Notes: generated by a model not told the origin, from the sequence alone. 64,000 nucleotides of DNA from Anoplolepis gracilipes (GCF_047496725.1 NC_132973.1:13154233-13218232); one strand, 5' to 3'. Shown: positions 41,486 through 54,406, counted from the stretch's first letter. Numbers and translations: made by a program.

Positions 41486-44400
41486 GTAAGCGATCCATTT
41501 CATTTTCCGCTCGCGTTATCGATCTCTCTTTCTCCGTGTTTGGACTCGCTCCTGTGCCCTCGGCAGGATCGGATCCACCCTTCTGCAAGAGGTTATGACT
41601 TCGAGGGTAGTCGCCGTATTCGTTTCTTACAACACCCTTGAGAAAATTCGTTTTAACCCCTCAGCATTGGCGTACAACGCTCTCGCGATGTGAAACTTTT
41701 ATTAAAGTCGTAAAAGCTGTTACGAGACACGTCAGATTATATATGAAAATGTCAATAATATAAATAAGATACTTATATATAGTTTTTAATATTCAATATA
41801 ATAATATGTTGCGTATATCCTGCGTCATTGACGTTAACAAGGTATGCGCCAGTGCTTAAGGATTTTTAATTATCTATTTTTCTCTTGTGATAGAATTAAA
41901 GATCAAATAATATTAGTGCCTTTTTCGAGGAATAAAAAAAACTGTAATATTTCTCAACCTTTCTCTTAGTTAAGTAAGCAGTTTCCGGATATTCATTTAT
42001 ATATAAATGAATTTTTTACGCTAGCTTTTTTTCCTCTGCAAAAGCAGGATATCTATTTGATTTTAAATTTAGACAGAGAAAGTGCAAAAAGGCAGCAAAA
42101 CAGATATATTTGCAGTTTATGCCATGCCGTTATTCTGTTTACAATTAAAATGATCGTTAAATTATATAATCATATTAACTCGCAAAAAATCCGTATTATT
42201 CGGGAAAGACCGAGGAGATAAATTAATGATAATGACTTATGTACAATTATATATGAATTTAAAAATATAATAATCTGATGTTTATATAATGATTTTATTA
42301 TAAAAATATTTTCGTTATTATTTCTACTAATAATTATTCGCTTTTTTTAAGTTACTTTGAATGAACTGGCAGTTACATACTAATAATATCTGGCAATTGT
42401 CACTTCTATTATTTCTTGTGATTTACATAAATTTAAGAACAAAAGTAAATAGCATCTACAAATTTGATTTGCAATTTTTCGATTTTACAAATTACGTATT
42501 CAAGGTAGTGTTACATGTATAACTTTTGACTCGTAATTAATACAAATCATATCCTCGGTATAATAAAATATTTCGGTATGATAAAATAATTGATACAATA
42601 AAATATTTCCAGTAGGTATTGTCGATAGATAGAAAAAATACTGAAAGCTTTCTCAGCTGTTTAAATCGACCCCTTTCATCTCGCCACGTCCTGCGTTACG
42701 AAAGTTAATTGTGAACAATAACTCTCAATCTTCTTATCTTTCAAATTCATCACTTGTGTGAGAACGCGGCGTGTGCAATTTAACTAGAAAGTGGCCCGGC
42801 TTATTTGTCATTTTGACGTAAAGACTCGTTTACAAAAATGATTACGAATCTCGCAGAAAACGGGTAAAAAATTAATTGACGATTATAAAAATCGGAGTCA
42901 GGGATTAGAGAGCCGTAAGCTCTCGCGATGTTGCTCGGTAAAATAAATCTCGTGATGTAAAATGAAATTGTGTCTTACACTTTCGCGACCGAAAGAAAAC
43001 TGCGTTAAGGAATACATGTATAATCGAGGAAAGCGTGAATGAGATTGGCGTTTATGGCTGTTATTCGTCGATGCGATCGCGAACTTCCGCTCGCTTATTA
43101 ATTTACTAATTAGTCCAGGGGTCCGCACGCGGTGACGAGGATTTCTTACTCGATAATTAGTTCGGTCAATTAACGGATGGTCTTTAACTTTCACGCAGTT
43201 TTGCTACCAAAGCGGTTTCCACGATACGTATACGTATAATTTCACGCAATTGTTCACGATTATCGCACGGTATGTTCAGTATGTTTATGTATCTTAGCGG
43301 ACGAAGTATAAGGTGAACGTTATTTTTCACTATTATTGTTCGCTTGACCAAATTTTACTTGGAAATACAATTGCTTGGAAAAAGACACTTTTCTTGGAAG
43401 AACGTGAATTATGAAATTTATACGAAAGATTTTGAGATATCTCTTTATTTAACTTCGAAAATTGTTACATGTATAGATTTTTCTTCGTTGTCATGAAAAA
43501 AGTAGAAATAGCTTTTAAATAGAAAAATAAGATATTTATTAAAATTTATTAATCAGTACAATATAAAAAAAAGAATGCATTGACTATACCAATATTTGAC
43601 ATATTAATGTGTTTGAAATCAAGTTGACAATATGTAGTAAATGCAAGCACTGAATAAAACTTGCTTGGGTCAAGTTGGAATGATTTTAGCAAACACAGAC
43701 GATAAATATATCCACATGGCATGGAGTTCGAAGAAAAGAGAAAGAGAGATATCCAAATTGAATCCGTAAATCTCGTAAGAGAGAAAGAAGGAATAGAATG
43801 TTTCTCATCTCTCTTTGCTTTCACGAGCGACGTATAATGATTCCTTTGACATGCTACGCGAGCAACAATAACATTGCACTCCAATTGGCCGAGACTTGAC
43901 GATAATATTGATTTTTAATATCTGTTGATGAAAAATCATTTTCTTTATAATATATAAAATCAAACTGGCACACACCAAAATTATAGAAATATTTTATAGT
44001 CTAAGAAAGTTTCTGCAAAAATATTCAAAATAATAAATAGGAATTTTCGACAAAGATATATTGAAATGTTAAAATAACACTGCAAAACTTAAGAAAAAAA
44101 TTTTAGTAAGTTGCGGGATTAATCTCTTTCTGCGTCTTCTGTGATATTCGGGTACGCTAAGGATTACTGTCGTTCATAAATAGAATTATCTTTCTCCCAG
44201 CAGCCGCCCCATATGACCACCGCCTATTTACTGAAATATCTCGGTAACTGTTGTACCTTGTTGCAGTTGCTGTAGTTTATGTTGAAGTTGCCATACACAT
44301 ATACACACATGTCAAGTACCGATTTTTTGGTCCTATATTCGAGGAGGTTGATACTAAAAAAGAACAATAAAAACCTACACAAATTTAACTTAAAATTTTG

Positions 44401-46030
44401 AAAGAAAAAAATTGATTTATGTAGCATATTTATTTGAACTTTTATACAGAGAAATAATATATAGAACTATATGTAGAATTAAGTTTAAATAAATTAAAAC
44501 TGATCAAATTAAATTAGAAACTTTTTTTTAAGGTATATAAGGTACAAGAAAATTTCCATCTGTGATCAATTCACGATTTAGATCAATCGTCATAATTTCA
44601 TATTCATATCCTAGGATATATGTAATTTGTGGAGCTATAGATCTTACATGGTTGCCAGGAATAGTTTACGACCGATATATCCTATCTATCGATTACACGA
44701 CGTTCTTGAGGAACGCGTTGCTAGCTTTATTCCTGTCTAAATATAAATCGACGTTTACTGTCATCGCTGTTTTCTATCATAATTTTGTACGTAGCAACAT
44801 AAAATGTTAAAATGCGTTAATTTACAATGAGTAAATTGATATCTTGATATATCTTATTTGTTTTTGTTGGCTAAATCAGATTTTTGACATCGCATCTGAT
44901 ACACCAAATTCAAGAGAGAGATAATCTTAAAACAGCTTTATGATAATAAAGAGGAAAAACCGATTGTGAATTATCAAAATAGTTGTCGGAATATCGACAT
45001 TGGAAACAACTTATTAATTAAAAATATTTGAAAAAATAGAATAACATAATAATTAATCAAACTGCAACAATTATGTAATATTTAATAATAATTTAGACAA
45101 TTTAATACAATAACAATTTTCCATTTAAAAATAAGAAATTTCTACGTTTAATAAAAAAAGTGAAAAAATAATTGCATAATAATAAATATTTGAACGATAT
45201 TAGTATACAATTAAAATATTGTCATAAATTTAAATATTATCGTTTAAAAGCTTTGCGTGCATATATATGATTATGTTTTATCTTTAAACTGAATATGACT
45301 TAATGATTTTAGTGTTCATAATTCTAAAAGAAAAACATTGTTATACATTTAACAGTGCACAAAAGAATTTTTAAAATAATTAATTTTTTAAAAATAATTT
45401 AGCATAATTTATTTTTTACCGTGGAAAGAAAATATGCATACTTCTACAGAATGAATACTAATAAACAATAGAAAGTTTGTGATGTTACATCGAAAGAAAA
45501 AATTAAAGTTGTAATTATAATAAATTATATAGTTATTTTTGCCGACAACTATATTTAATGTTATTATTACTACGTATAAGGCTATTATTATCAATATTAT
45601 AGTAGTAACATTATAGTAATAACCACAAAAATAGAAATCTTAACTATAATTTTTTTATTATGCAATTAGTTGGTCCTTTTTATCAAGGTACATAATATTA
45701 ATTGTATTTATTAATAATATTATTAAATAATAAATAAAAAATATCACAATGAATTAGGAAACAATACCCGCGAAGTTGATAACAAAATTAAATTAATTAT
45801 CAATAGTTTATAAATTATATTGTCAATCAATTTTGTGCAACTAATTGTGACCGAATTTTATATATACATATAAGAAGCTTTCTTATGTACTAGCAGTTCA
45901 TATATTTGAAAAGAGGAACTTGCAATCAACTGTGTAAACTGTGTAAACTGTGTTTGTTTGCACTTGATTGTTCAATCTTCTAGATTTTAAACATATCCTA
46001 AGTAACATAACTCCTAAAGTTCCAATTACG

Positions 46031-46816
46031 TCATTTGATCTTGACATTCGTGCTCGAAATTTTTGACAGATTTTTTGTCACGGAACGTTCGTCACCTTGG
46101 AAATTAATGATCAACGAAGAATCATCGAAGCGTTTCCTCACGCATTGGCCGTCGCTTTGGATCTTTGTGATGATCTTCGTAACGGTCGGGTGCCGCATGG
46201 ATTTCCGTGTTTCTTCGTTGCCGTACTTCCTGTACTTCCCGTACTTCCCTTGACTCCTCTCTTTCATATCGTTCACGATATTGTCCATATCTTCCCGATT
46301 CGATATCAATACGCTATCAGTATCTTCGCATTTTTCATACCCTGGTATTTTCCTGACAATTTTTTTACACGAATATATAATTTTTTCTACGTCATTGGTT
46401 TCCTTATTTTGTTCTCTCGAGGACTCTTCTGATCTCATATTCGACTCGAGAATTACCTTGCCACCGTCGCCCACGAATTTCACATTTTCCTTAGAGGAGT
46501 CTGGTCCAAGGAGGACACGACCACCGTCACCGATGTATTCGATATCGCCCACGTTGTGATTCACGCACAACCTACAACCATCACCAATGATGTGTACGCT
46601 ACCAGAATTTTTGGACAGGATGATTTGGCAACCGTCGCCCGTGATCTCCAGCGCACGATGATTCGAGTGCATCCTGACGACGAGTCCGTCGCCGTAGAAT
46701 CGCTTGACACTGTTGTCTTTGTCAGAAGAATCCTCGCAGCGTTTCATGGAACTTCTCTTACTCTTGCATTCCTTTCTCTTCAACTCCAGTTGATCGGTCA
46801 CGCGAAAGATCGTCAT
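46031..46816 (-). CDS. GDG-repeat protein (putative beta-solenoid), nested antisense gene; 5' end uncertain
   Basis: From the first in-frame ATG at 46816 the frame gives 261 residues ending at TGA 46031. It is by far the longest minus-strand frame in this intron and is GC-richer than its flanks. After a basic segment come five consecutive units of about 18-20 residues, each opening with GDG (YGDGLVVRM, TGDGCQIIL, IGDGCRLCV, IGDGGRVLL, VGDGGKVIL), spanning 46445-46696. The alternating hydrophobic pattern and conserved turn look like a right-handed beta-solenoid. A charged C-terminal half follows (KYGKYRKYGNEE). The frame stays open 26 codons upstream as a hydrophobic stretch (ITVVFIVAQTG) starting at GTG directly after in-frame TAA codons. 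So either an upstream exon joins at the acceptor CACAAACAG (46871 side) or the signal peptide has lost its ATG. Family not recognised. Confidence 0.6.
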   Translation of the reverse strand: MTIFRVTDQLELKRKECKSKRSSMKRCEDSSDKDNSVKRFYGDGLVVRMHSNHRALEITGDGCQIILSKNSGSVHIIGDGCRLCVNHNVGDIEYIGDGGRVLLGPDSSKENVKFVGDGGKVILESNMRSEESSREQNKETNDVEKIIYSCKKIVRKIPGYEKCEDTDSVLISNREDMDNIVNDMKERSQGKYGKYRKYGNEETRKSMRHPTVTKIITKIQSDGQCVRKRFDDSSLIINFQGDERSVTKNLSKISSTNVKIK

Positions 46817-47944
46817 CGATACAGGCGAATTATCACTAATAGAGAAGATTCCACTCGCACCTGTTTGTGCCACGATAAACACAACAGTTATCACAAATTA
46901 TTATTATTATCCAACGTTGTTGGATGACTTGGTACAGGAATGTGCTATTAAACTAGTAGTCAGGCTTTTTCTTTCTTGATAGGAGGCTTTTCTTTCTTCT
47001 GTTGCTTCTACCTTTCGTGACGGAAATGTAGAAGATATATCCTGCGTTTATGAACAAGTGTATACCAGATGAGAAGAAACAGTCGTGTGTGCACGAGTTG
47101 TTTACGTTACGACGAACGGCATGACACGACTTCGATGCCTACGCGGTGGTCGCGTAATAACGAACGCATATGGTCGGCGGTGGTGGCGGTTCTTCACCGA
47201 ATAATCGGCCTCGGCTATCATCACTTCTCAGGGGACTTCCCACGAGGTCTTCCGGAGCGAATATGCGAACGCGTTTGACATGTTCGTTCACAGACTTGTA
47301 ACTAGAAGTTACGGCGCCTTTAGCGAACTATTTTCGATAGACTTACTTTTACATAATATACGTCACAGGCCTGTGAAGATTACATTACGTACTGAGATAT
47401 ATTGAAAAGAGAAAAGTAGATTTATGAGATGTTGTATATTCTTTCATTTCTTACTTAATTATATATCTATTTTTCAATAGATTCGGACTCGGAGAAAACT
47501 GATACTGGAAACGTCATTGAATTAATTGCTAGCATAGTTTATTATAGTCATGCATACTGCATATTTATTATTCTTTTTGAATTTTTAGTAGCGCATATAT
47601 CTGCGAAAAAGAATTTTAAGTTAGACTTATATTAAAATCAACTGAAAATTGTAAAATGTAATTATTGTGACTTTTTTATCTTATTTATTTATTTTTTATT
47701 AATTTTATTTTTTTATCTACTACTTGATATTCCTATATTACATCTGCACTTTTTATATGTTTATAATTATATACAATAATATTCTATTTGTCTTATTATT
47801 AGAATATGCAACATACGTTTTCTATTTTATGATATTTCTAGAATTTACATCACAAGTTTTTATACAGCTTATTTTTAATTGTTTATTAATTTGAAATAGA
47901 TATTATGGCATTTTTATTTTCAAAAATCAACCAAAACATTTACA

Positions 47945-48235
47945 ATGTTAAATACGTTAGTGAAAAGGATATTCTGCGCAATTAAATCTATTGAAAATAT
48001 ACAGAATAATGCAAATTTAGCAAAAAAACTGAAAAAAATATTTGGAATTGTGAAAAAGAAACCGTATTCAGGTTCTAGTTACGAGTCTGCTCCTTTTTCT
48101 CTCTCTAATTCAACGCAATTTATTCCTCTTGCCGTCACGGTCAAGCGAAAGATAAATCGGTTTGTCGATTCAAAGTCAAAGAAAAAAGTTCGGTACAATA
48201 CAAAAACTAGGTTCTCAGAAGAGTTCTTCTTTTAA
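47945..48235 (+). CDS. Doubtful 96-residue Lys-rich ORF
   Basis: ATG-started open frame in the long intron. The first half is helical and Lys-rich (LAKKLKKIFGIVKKK), followed by a Ser-rich centre and a basic tail (SKSKKKVRYNTKTRF). There is no recognisable domain and no clear splice sites. It could be a small nested gene, an element remnant or chance. Confidence 0.2.
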   Translation: MLNTLVKRIFCAIKSIENIQNNANLAKKLKKIFGIVKKKPYSGSSYESAPFSLSNSTQFIPLAVTVKRKINRFVDSKSKKKVRYNTKTRFSEEFFF

Positions 48236-48826
48236 GTTTTCAAAATCGGATCCTAATTGTTTCTAAATTTTTCAATTTTATTAATATATTTCAAAGTGTT
48301 AGTACTATATATAACTTTTTTTTTGTTTCTTTAAAATATTTCCTAATTACATATTATTAAATATAATCTATTAAAAAAAATAATATAGATAATCATTACA
48401 ATATAAGAAAAAAATTCTCAGAATACAAAAATGGATCCTGTGTAGATTCCATAAGACTTTTAAATAGCATTGGCTCTGTGTGTGTATGCGTCGCAGATTC
48501 CACCATGCAGCCGAGGAGAAGCGCCAAAATATGCATGCTGAAAGTTTAAAATAGAAAGTTCGTTTGGCATACATGGAATTTTATTTTTTTTGAGCAAAGT
48601 TTTAATGATAAAATAAACGTTCTCACGAGATTTTTTAAATATATTTATATATTTTTATTATGCACATGAGCCATGAACTCCCACTATCATCTGATTACTC
48701 GATATTCCTCGTAAATTGATTCATGCGTAAAATGTGCTACGTCATTCGATACATACATAGTTGCAAAGTAATTTCGTGACTCAATTTATAGTATAGCTTG
48801 ACAGCATGCGTGGCTAATTTATCAAG

Positions 48827-48871
48827 ATATCAGTCACATGTATATCAGTCACATGTATATCAGTCATACGT
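48827..48871. repeat. 15-bp tandem repeat, 3 copies
   Basis: Unit ATATCAGTCACATGT repeated three times, the last copy with changes near its end. Confidence 0.85.
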
Positions 48872-49940
48872 AGGTAGATACGCACTCAAGGGGAATCACC
48901 TCTATGTTCCTGTTCGCGTGATCGCGTGTTTTTTATCAGCTTTATATATAGGTGCGTCGGAAATGTCAAGAAAGAGCAAAGATAAACTGATAAAAGAATG
49001 CCCTGAATTGTTGAGCTTAATGGAAGAAAGCAACTGACCTTTCTCAAAGATAATGACAGATAGAATGCTAATCCATAATTAAATTTTATTTGTTACATAT
49101 GTTATCTGTAAATTAAAATTTTTACGCATTTTCTAAGTAAAGTTAATAAACAAATCTTTTTACTAAAAATTACAATTATTAAAAAAATAAATATACAACA
49201 AAGATATAAGAACGATCAAATCTTCTATTTGGCATTTGTCATCTGCTAAATGATTAGTGATATTTTCCTGATTTCCGTATAAAATGGAAACACGTGGGAA
49301 CCTTTATGTGTCCGGAATTCATTCGAAATAACTTCCTTTGCATGAGGCGTGTACGTCATTCGACTAATTCAATATGACCGTGATTGGGATGCCATAATTT
49401 GATTTCGGAATGAAATAGCTTTATCGACTCGGCATCGTCCGAGCTAATTGCTCCTGTCTCTACATTTTTAGTCATTACGTAAATTGTTGATTCCAAACAT
49501 ATGACAAACATATCTTCTTAACTATGAACTTCTTTAAAAAATCTTTTATAAAATAATTTATTCTGTATTTACGATCATTTATTGTTTTCAGAATTAAATT
49601 AATCAACGTGTTTGTGGCATAATGCAAAAAGCTTTTATTTCATGTTAGCTTCCACGGGGTCGAACCTCCCTCTGGCTGGAATGCTAAATAGAAGACGAGC
49701 GAGTTAGATTTATGAGAGCTGAAAATATATCTAGCTAGCTGTATCAGCTCAACTATATATCTATATATCTATATTTGATTTTATATTTAATTGTAAAAAA
49801 AATGTAAAAGTAAAATAAATATTTTTTATAGAAAAAGCAGAACTGTGATAGAAAAAAATAGATTGATTTTTTATTACACAATTATGCTTAAAATTGCTGC
49901 TTTCCTTTTTCTACATTTAATCGTATTTTTCAGTGACAAG

Positions 49941-49958
49941 ATGACAAGATCGAAATGA
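49941..49958 (+). promoter_or_regulatory. 5-codon uORF whose stop overlaps the main start codon (ATGA)
   Basis: ATG at 49941, encoding MTRSK, with TGA at 49956-49958. The main ATG is at 49955-49957, so stop and start share two bases in the classic ATGA reinitiation arrangement. Both lie within 25 bases of the acceptor. Confidence 0.6.
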
Positions 49959-52900
49959 GTAATTCGCTCAATATCGTGACAATGGAGACGTCGTGCCTCG
50001 AGTCCGAAAATTGTCTGAAGGTATCCTCGACGATGCAGAACGTAGCACGACAGGATTCGGGCGTACCGGAAGATCTCGCGTCACCTATCAATGATGAAAC
50101 GTCGCCACTCAATGGAGAGGAAGATCCGGATCTTACTATGAACAGCGAATGCAACATTACAGTGATCCATATCACCGAGTCGCAGAACGCGAAAATGAAC
50201 GAAAAGTCGCTGGCCGAGAATAAAGACAGTAAAGACGGCAGCGACAGCGGAGTCGAGGGTTGTGCGACCGAAGTTCCAAGAGTAAGTTCTAAAGTGAAAT
50301 CTCTCTTGTTTATAAAGAAAATATTTTCAAATTGTATATACCACACTCAGTCACACATACTTAAAACTGAAAATATTTTTATATATGACATTCACAAGCG
50401 ATTATTTATCTAGACCTATTTTCTTTGCAGGTACGCAGTAGGAATAGTATCGATTACGCGAGTAGTTGCGGTGGCTTGGACGAGGCTTCTTGCGATTCTA
50501 GTCTTGTTAGTTGTTGTTCGGTATATGAAGATCCATGTGGATCCACGCTGCCGGATGACGTTCGGCTAAGCGCCACCGGTGGGGAAGGTACAAGCGAGGG
50601 TGGTAGCGAGAGCTCGTCCATCGCTGGTAGCGTATCCGTACGAACGAGTCGTATAAACATGAAGAAGACTACGACCGCTTCCAGCATGACTAAGAAAAAA
50701 ACCTCGAGTACTACCGAGACTTCGCAGAAGAGTGCTCGCACGAAACCAACAAATAGTACAACCTCGGGTATAAATCTGGGTGCAACGACACCGCGGTCCA
50801 AGTCGCGAACGGCGACTCCTAGAAATATCTTGACCAAGTCGCAAAGCGCGAGCAGGGAACGGGAGCGAGACCGTGCACGATCGAGAGAGAAATCGACCGC
50901 TCGTGAACTCGTTGCGGAGGTCACCAAGACGCCTGTTGTTAGCCGCGGTACGGCGACGTATGGTTGTCGGTCTAGCAGCAGCACCGCGTCCAATCTAGCA
51001 TCGACTCCCACTTCGTCCTCCGTCACGAGGACGAGGACGAGAGCGTTACCTGACTCATTACCGTCCGCACTAACGACAGAAATCAACAAGGATCTCGCGC
51101 AACGTAGTGGACGGGCCGTTAGAAGTGATTCCTCAAGGTCGAGGGCGACCTCCAGCACGCGAGGAGTGCGTACGCCAGTATCCACGCCATCCGAGGAAAC
51201 AAGAAAAAAGATGCCACCTCTGTCGACTCCTCGTACTCTTTGCGCCAAAAGTACTGCTTCGCATATATCTGATAATAAAGCTACTGGTCAGGATAACAAG
51301 GCATTGGACACGTATGCGACATTACCACGTAGAAATAGAAATAAACTGACGATTTCGAAAGTCGGAGAAAAAACGGACAAGACGATTAGCAGTAGACCCG
51401 GTAGTCGCGATGCTAGTCTTAGTAGATCCATTGAAAAAAGGTCTATTAGCGGGAAGGACTCGACCTCTGTTCACTGCAAAAGCTTACCGCCATATCCTAG
51501 ACAAAGAACTGTCGAAAAGACCCGTATCTATCATGAGACCAGCGCGCAAACCGGCTTAACCGGGCAAGATATTGAGAACGCGATGTCCGGCCGACCGAGC
51601 GCCATCATCGGATCCGAGGTGATCGAGAGATTGCACAAAAGTTGCCAAACAGAGGACACATGGAGTGACGTGCAAGTCTTGCAGGAAAACTTGAGACGAT
51701 TGAATGAAGAGAACAATGAACGACGGCAAGAAAACGAGAAATTGAAACTTGAGTTAGTCGAAGCAAATCGTCTTTTAGAAGAGGAACGAGCGGATCATGC
51801 ATTTGCGCGTCAAGAACTTGATAGAAATGCGCAGCGGGTATTAGCTATGCTGGGTACTCCGCAATCAGAACATGCAGGTAATTCAACAAACGACGTAACA
51901 ATACAAAAATAAGAGAAAACATTCGTAAAGTAAAATTATTGCGTATATGTTTTATATATCTGCAAGACGTTTTGTAAAGATAAAATTTATAAAATAAAAA
52001 TTACATTATCTGTAAATTTTTTTTCAGAGGGCAGCGACAGCTTTCTCGAGCTCGAGTGTCATATACAATCCTCGGGACAAGTTGTTGCTAATCAACAAGT
52101 TGAAATAGCTGATTTGCAATCACTTTGTCGTATGTTGAGCAGGGTAAGAATATTTTGTATTATATAATAATTGTACAACATATTAGTTATGTACAATACA
52201 TTGTATAGCTATAAAACATAGCTAAATACATAGCTATAAAAAATGTGAAAATTATCTAATCGATGTTCAGGAATTAATTTTTTTATGATATTTTTATTGA
52301 AGGATTTAGAGAAAAGTTTAGCTGCGCAAAAGGCCTTGCTACAACAACAGCAAGAATTAGAGGCTGAATCAGCTGAGATGCAAGATTTCCTCCAAGAAGA
52401 GAAAGCTACTCTAGTGGATGCGCTTAAAGACGCCGAATCAGAGGTGCGTTTTTTAAAAAGCTGCTTCTCTTAAAATATGATGTATCATTTTATCTCACAC
52501 TTATTTGTTTCCTATAGCTCAAGAAGAAAAACGAGACTTTAATTCAACGACAAGTGGAATTAGAAAGACAAACGGAGGAATGTAAACATTTAGTACGAAT
52601 TAGCGAACAAAGAAGGTATGTACTTTATATAAACTTTATGATGTATATGCTGAACATTTTAAACAATATTTTAAACCTCATGTGCTTTTATTCAAATTTA
52701 GGCAAGAGAATTTATCAATGAGTATGAAGTTGAATGCTGTCGAACGAAGAAGTAGAGAACTTTTACTGACTCAAGGCGCTGCCATGTCTGGAGCAGCTGT
52801 TGCTCTTTCCGGGCTCAGCACTAGATTAGAAGGATTGATAGATCAATTAATCGCTTCTTATAATATTTCGATAAAGGATCTCGAGGTAAGTACATATGAT

Positions 52901-54406
52901 AATAATAGTACAAAGTTAATGTTCTGTCATATTATAAAATGACTTTTTTTTCTTTTTATAATAAAATCAATAATTAAAGAGATTATTTTCTTTTTACTTT
53001 ATCATTATTAGAAAATTTAATTATATTGTTATTCGTTTTTCAGGATGTTATATATCACAACGAAGCCTATAGCAGAAGCAATAGTAGCGTGGAGTCTAGT
53101 CCAGTTAACTCTAAGCAGAGTTCAAAAGAACGCACACCGAGTCCAAAGAGTGGATCCTTTGTTTCCGCGGTAATTAGTGCGATTCGAAACGCCGCGACAC
53201 ATCCATTCGCGACGAGAAACATTGACAAAAAGTCCAATTTAGATTCGTCCAAACAGATTTACAAAGGTAATAGAATACAAGTATGTAACGATAAATGGAT
53301 TACAAGTTTACTTTTGTTAAGTATGAGATTTTGTCTTTCATACAGAATTAAGCATGGAATCTTCATCTGACTTGCTCGATTTTGAAACCGAACCATGTCT
53401 GATGATGGAAAGTGTTTTGGAAGACGTACCTTTGCCCGATACGTACTCTCATAACATGGTCTCGAGCAGCGATTCTCTTCGCAGAGCTTTGAGTTTTCCC
53501 GAAACAACGGACGAGCATAACATGAGGAAGGCGAAGATAGGCGACGATTGTACTAGTCTTATGAATCTCACTCAGGCGATCTTACATCGTCGTAAGGCAA
53601 GTACTTGAAGTAAATCGAATCCATGATGTAAAAGAATAATTTAATAATATACAACTGGTCTAAAATATTGTATCGATTGATAGGTGGAAGATGAGGGTGA
53701 TGACGAGTGCGATTCTGTAAGTGAATCTGACACCGGGACTAATGACGGTCCTGTGCCTTTGACGGATTATTGTTCTTCTGTAGATTTGGTCGATCAAGTG
53801 ATCGAGGTGGATAATCTCGTTACTAAACTTTTGAAGGTACTACGTATCATACAGCTTGATAACGATACATGTATACAAGAATTGAAAGAAGAGAAGTAAG
53901 TTTAAGTCTTGAGCATTTTTTTTAAATTAATTGAATCATTAAATGATAGAAAATCATTTTAATTATTTGGAACATCATTATTTGCAGGTCTAGTTTGGAG
54001 ATGAAATTAGAAGCTACTGTGACAGAATTGAACGAGCTTCGCAAAATTATTGATAATCTGCATCAGTCGCCGGAAGAAGTTTTGAACAACGTGTCAGATC
54101 GGCGACGTAGCGTCGTGGAAAATTGTCGGATTCTGCTCAAAGAGGTAATAGCCGGCGATGTTGCCGATACATTTTTATAATGTGCTTCTTCCACGAGCTA
54201 CTGCCATATCTTTAACATAAATTATTAATTTTTTTCTGAAAAAAAAAATATCAAATGGAATAATTCCTCTGTAGGCGGGTAAGGAGGAATTAAAATTTGA
54301 CGAGGCTGTTCTTGCTATTAATAGTGGTCCCAGTGAAATAGACTGTGAAGATCTCAATGCGAACGAAGCGCAACTTCCATTTAATGTCTCTTTAATCTCG
54401 TTTTAG
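49955..54406 (+). CDS. Large Ser/Thr-rich coiled-coil protein (candidate quick-to-court orthologue)
   Basis: Eleven coding exons: 49955-50281, 50431-51877, 52028-52143, 52303-52443, 52518-52615, 52702-52885, 53044-53266, 53346-53596, 53684-53895, 53988-54144 and 54275-54406 (TAG), giving 1095 residues. The N-terminal half is disordered, acidic at first, then rich in Ser/Thr/Arg (SRERERDRARSREKS), with a SCQTED motif just before the first coil. Coiled coils cover about residues 520-715 (QENLRRLNEENNERRQENEK) and 955-1030 (ELNELRKIIDNLHQ). Between them a less usual Ala/Leu segment (GAAMSGAAVALSGLSTRLEG) leads to a second disordered part. There is no enzyme domain, so it is probably a cytoskeletal or centrosomal scaffold. 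The name quick-to-court is from memory of similar insect proteins and is tentative. Intron 53597-53683 has a GC donor. Confidence 0.85.

Larger units (their letters stand above)
41486..49933 (+). other. Long first intron of the coiled-coil gene
   Basis: Mostly AT-rich. It contains the antisense GDG-repeat gene (about 46.0-46.9 kb), a GC-rich patch at 46.95-47.35 kb that may be that gene's promoter, and two short sense ORFs of doubtful status (47945-48235; 48960-49037). The rest shows no gene. Confidence 0.5.

Noticed and set aside
40868..41641. Several overlapping open frames on both strands around 41 kb
   Set aside because: They overlap each other in a GC-rich island, carry no motif, and end at or cross a strong donor; better read as a noncoding first exon.
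46097..46927. Plus-strand open frames opposite the GDG-repeat gene
   Set aside because: Short, mutually overlapping and without motif; the minus-strand frame is longer and contains regular protein repeats.
48371..48574. Minus-strand frame with an internal NL(R/H)RIH duplication
   Set aside because: Short, aromatic-rich translation of AT-rich DNA; the duplication is small and probably chance or a microduplication.
49640..49700. tRNA-like T-arm (GGTTCGACC on the minus strand)
   Set aside because: The flanking bases do not form a 5-bp T-stem and no acceptor or anticodon arm could be built.
50454..51248. Minus-strand open frame of 264 codons opposite the second exon of the coiled-coil gene
   Set aside because: It is the mirror of a GC-rich, Ser/Arg-coding exon whose sense frame continues through phase-consistent splices; the antisense product is a low-complexity Leu/Val/Arg sequence.
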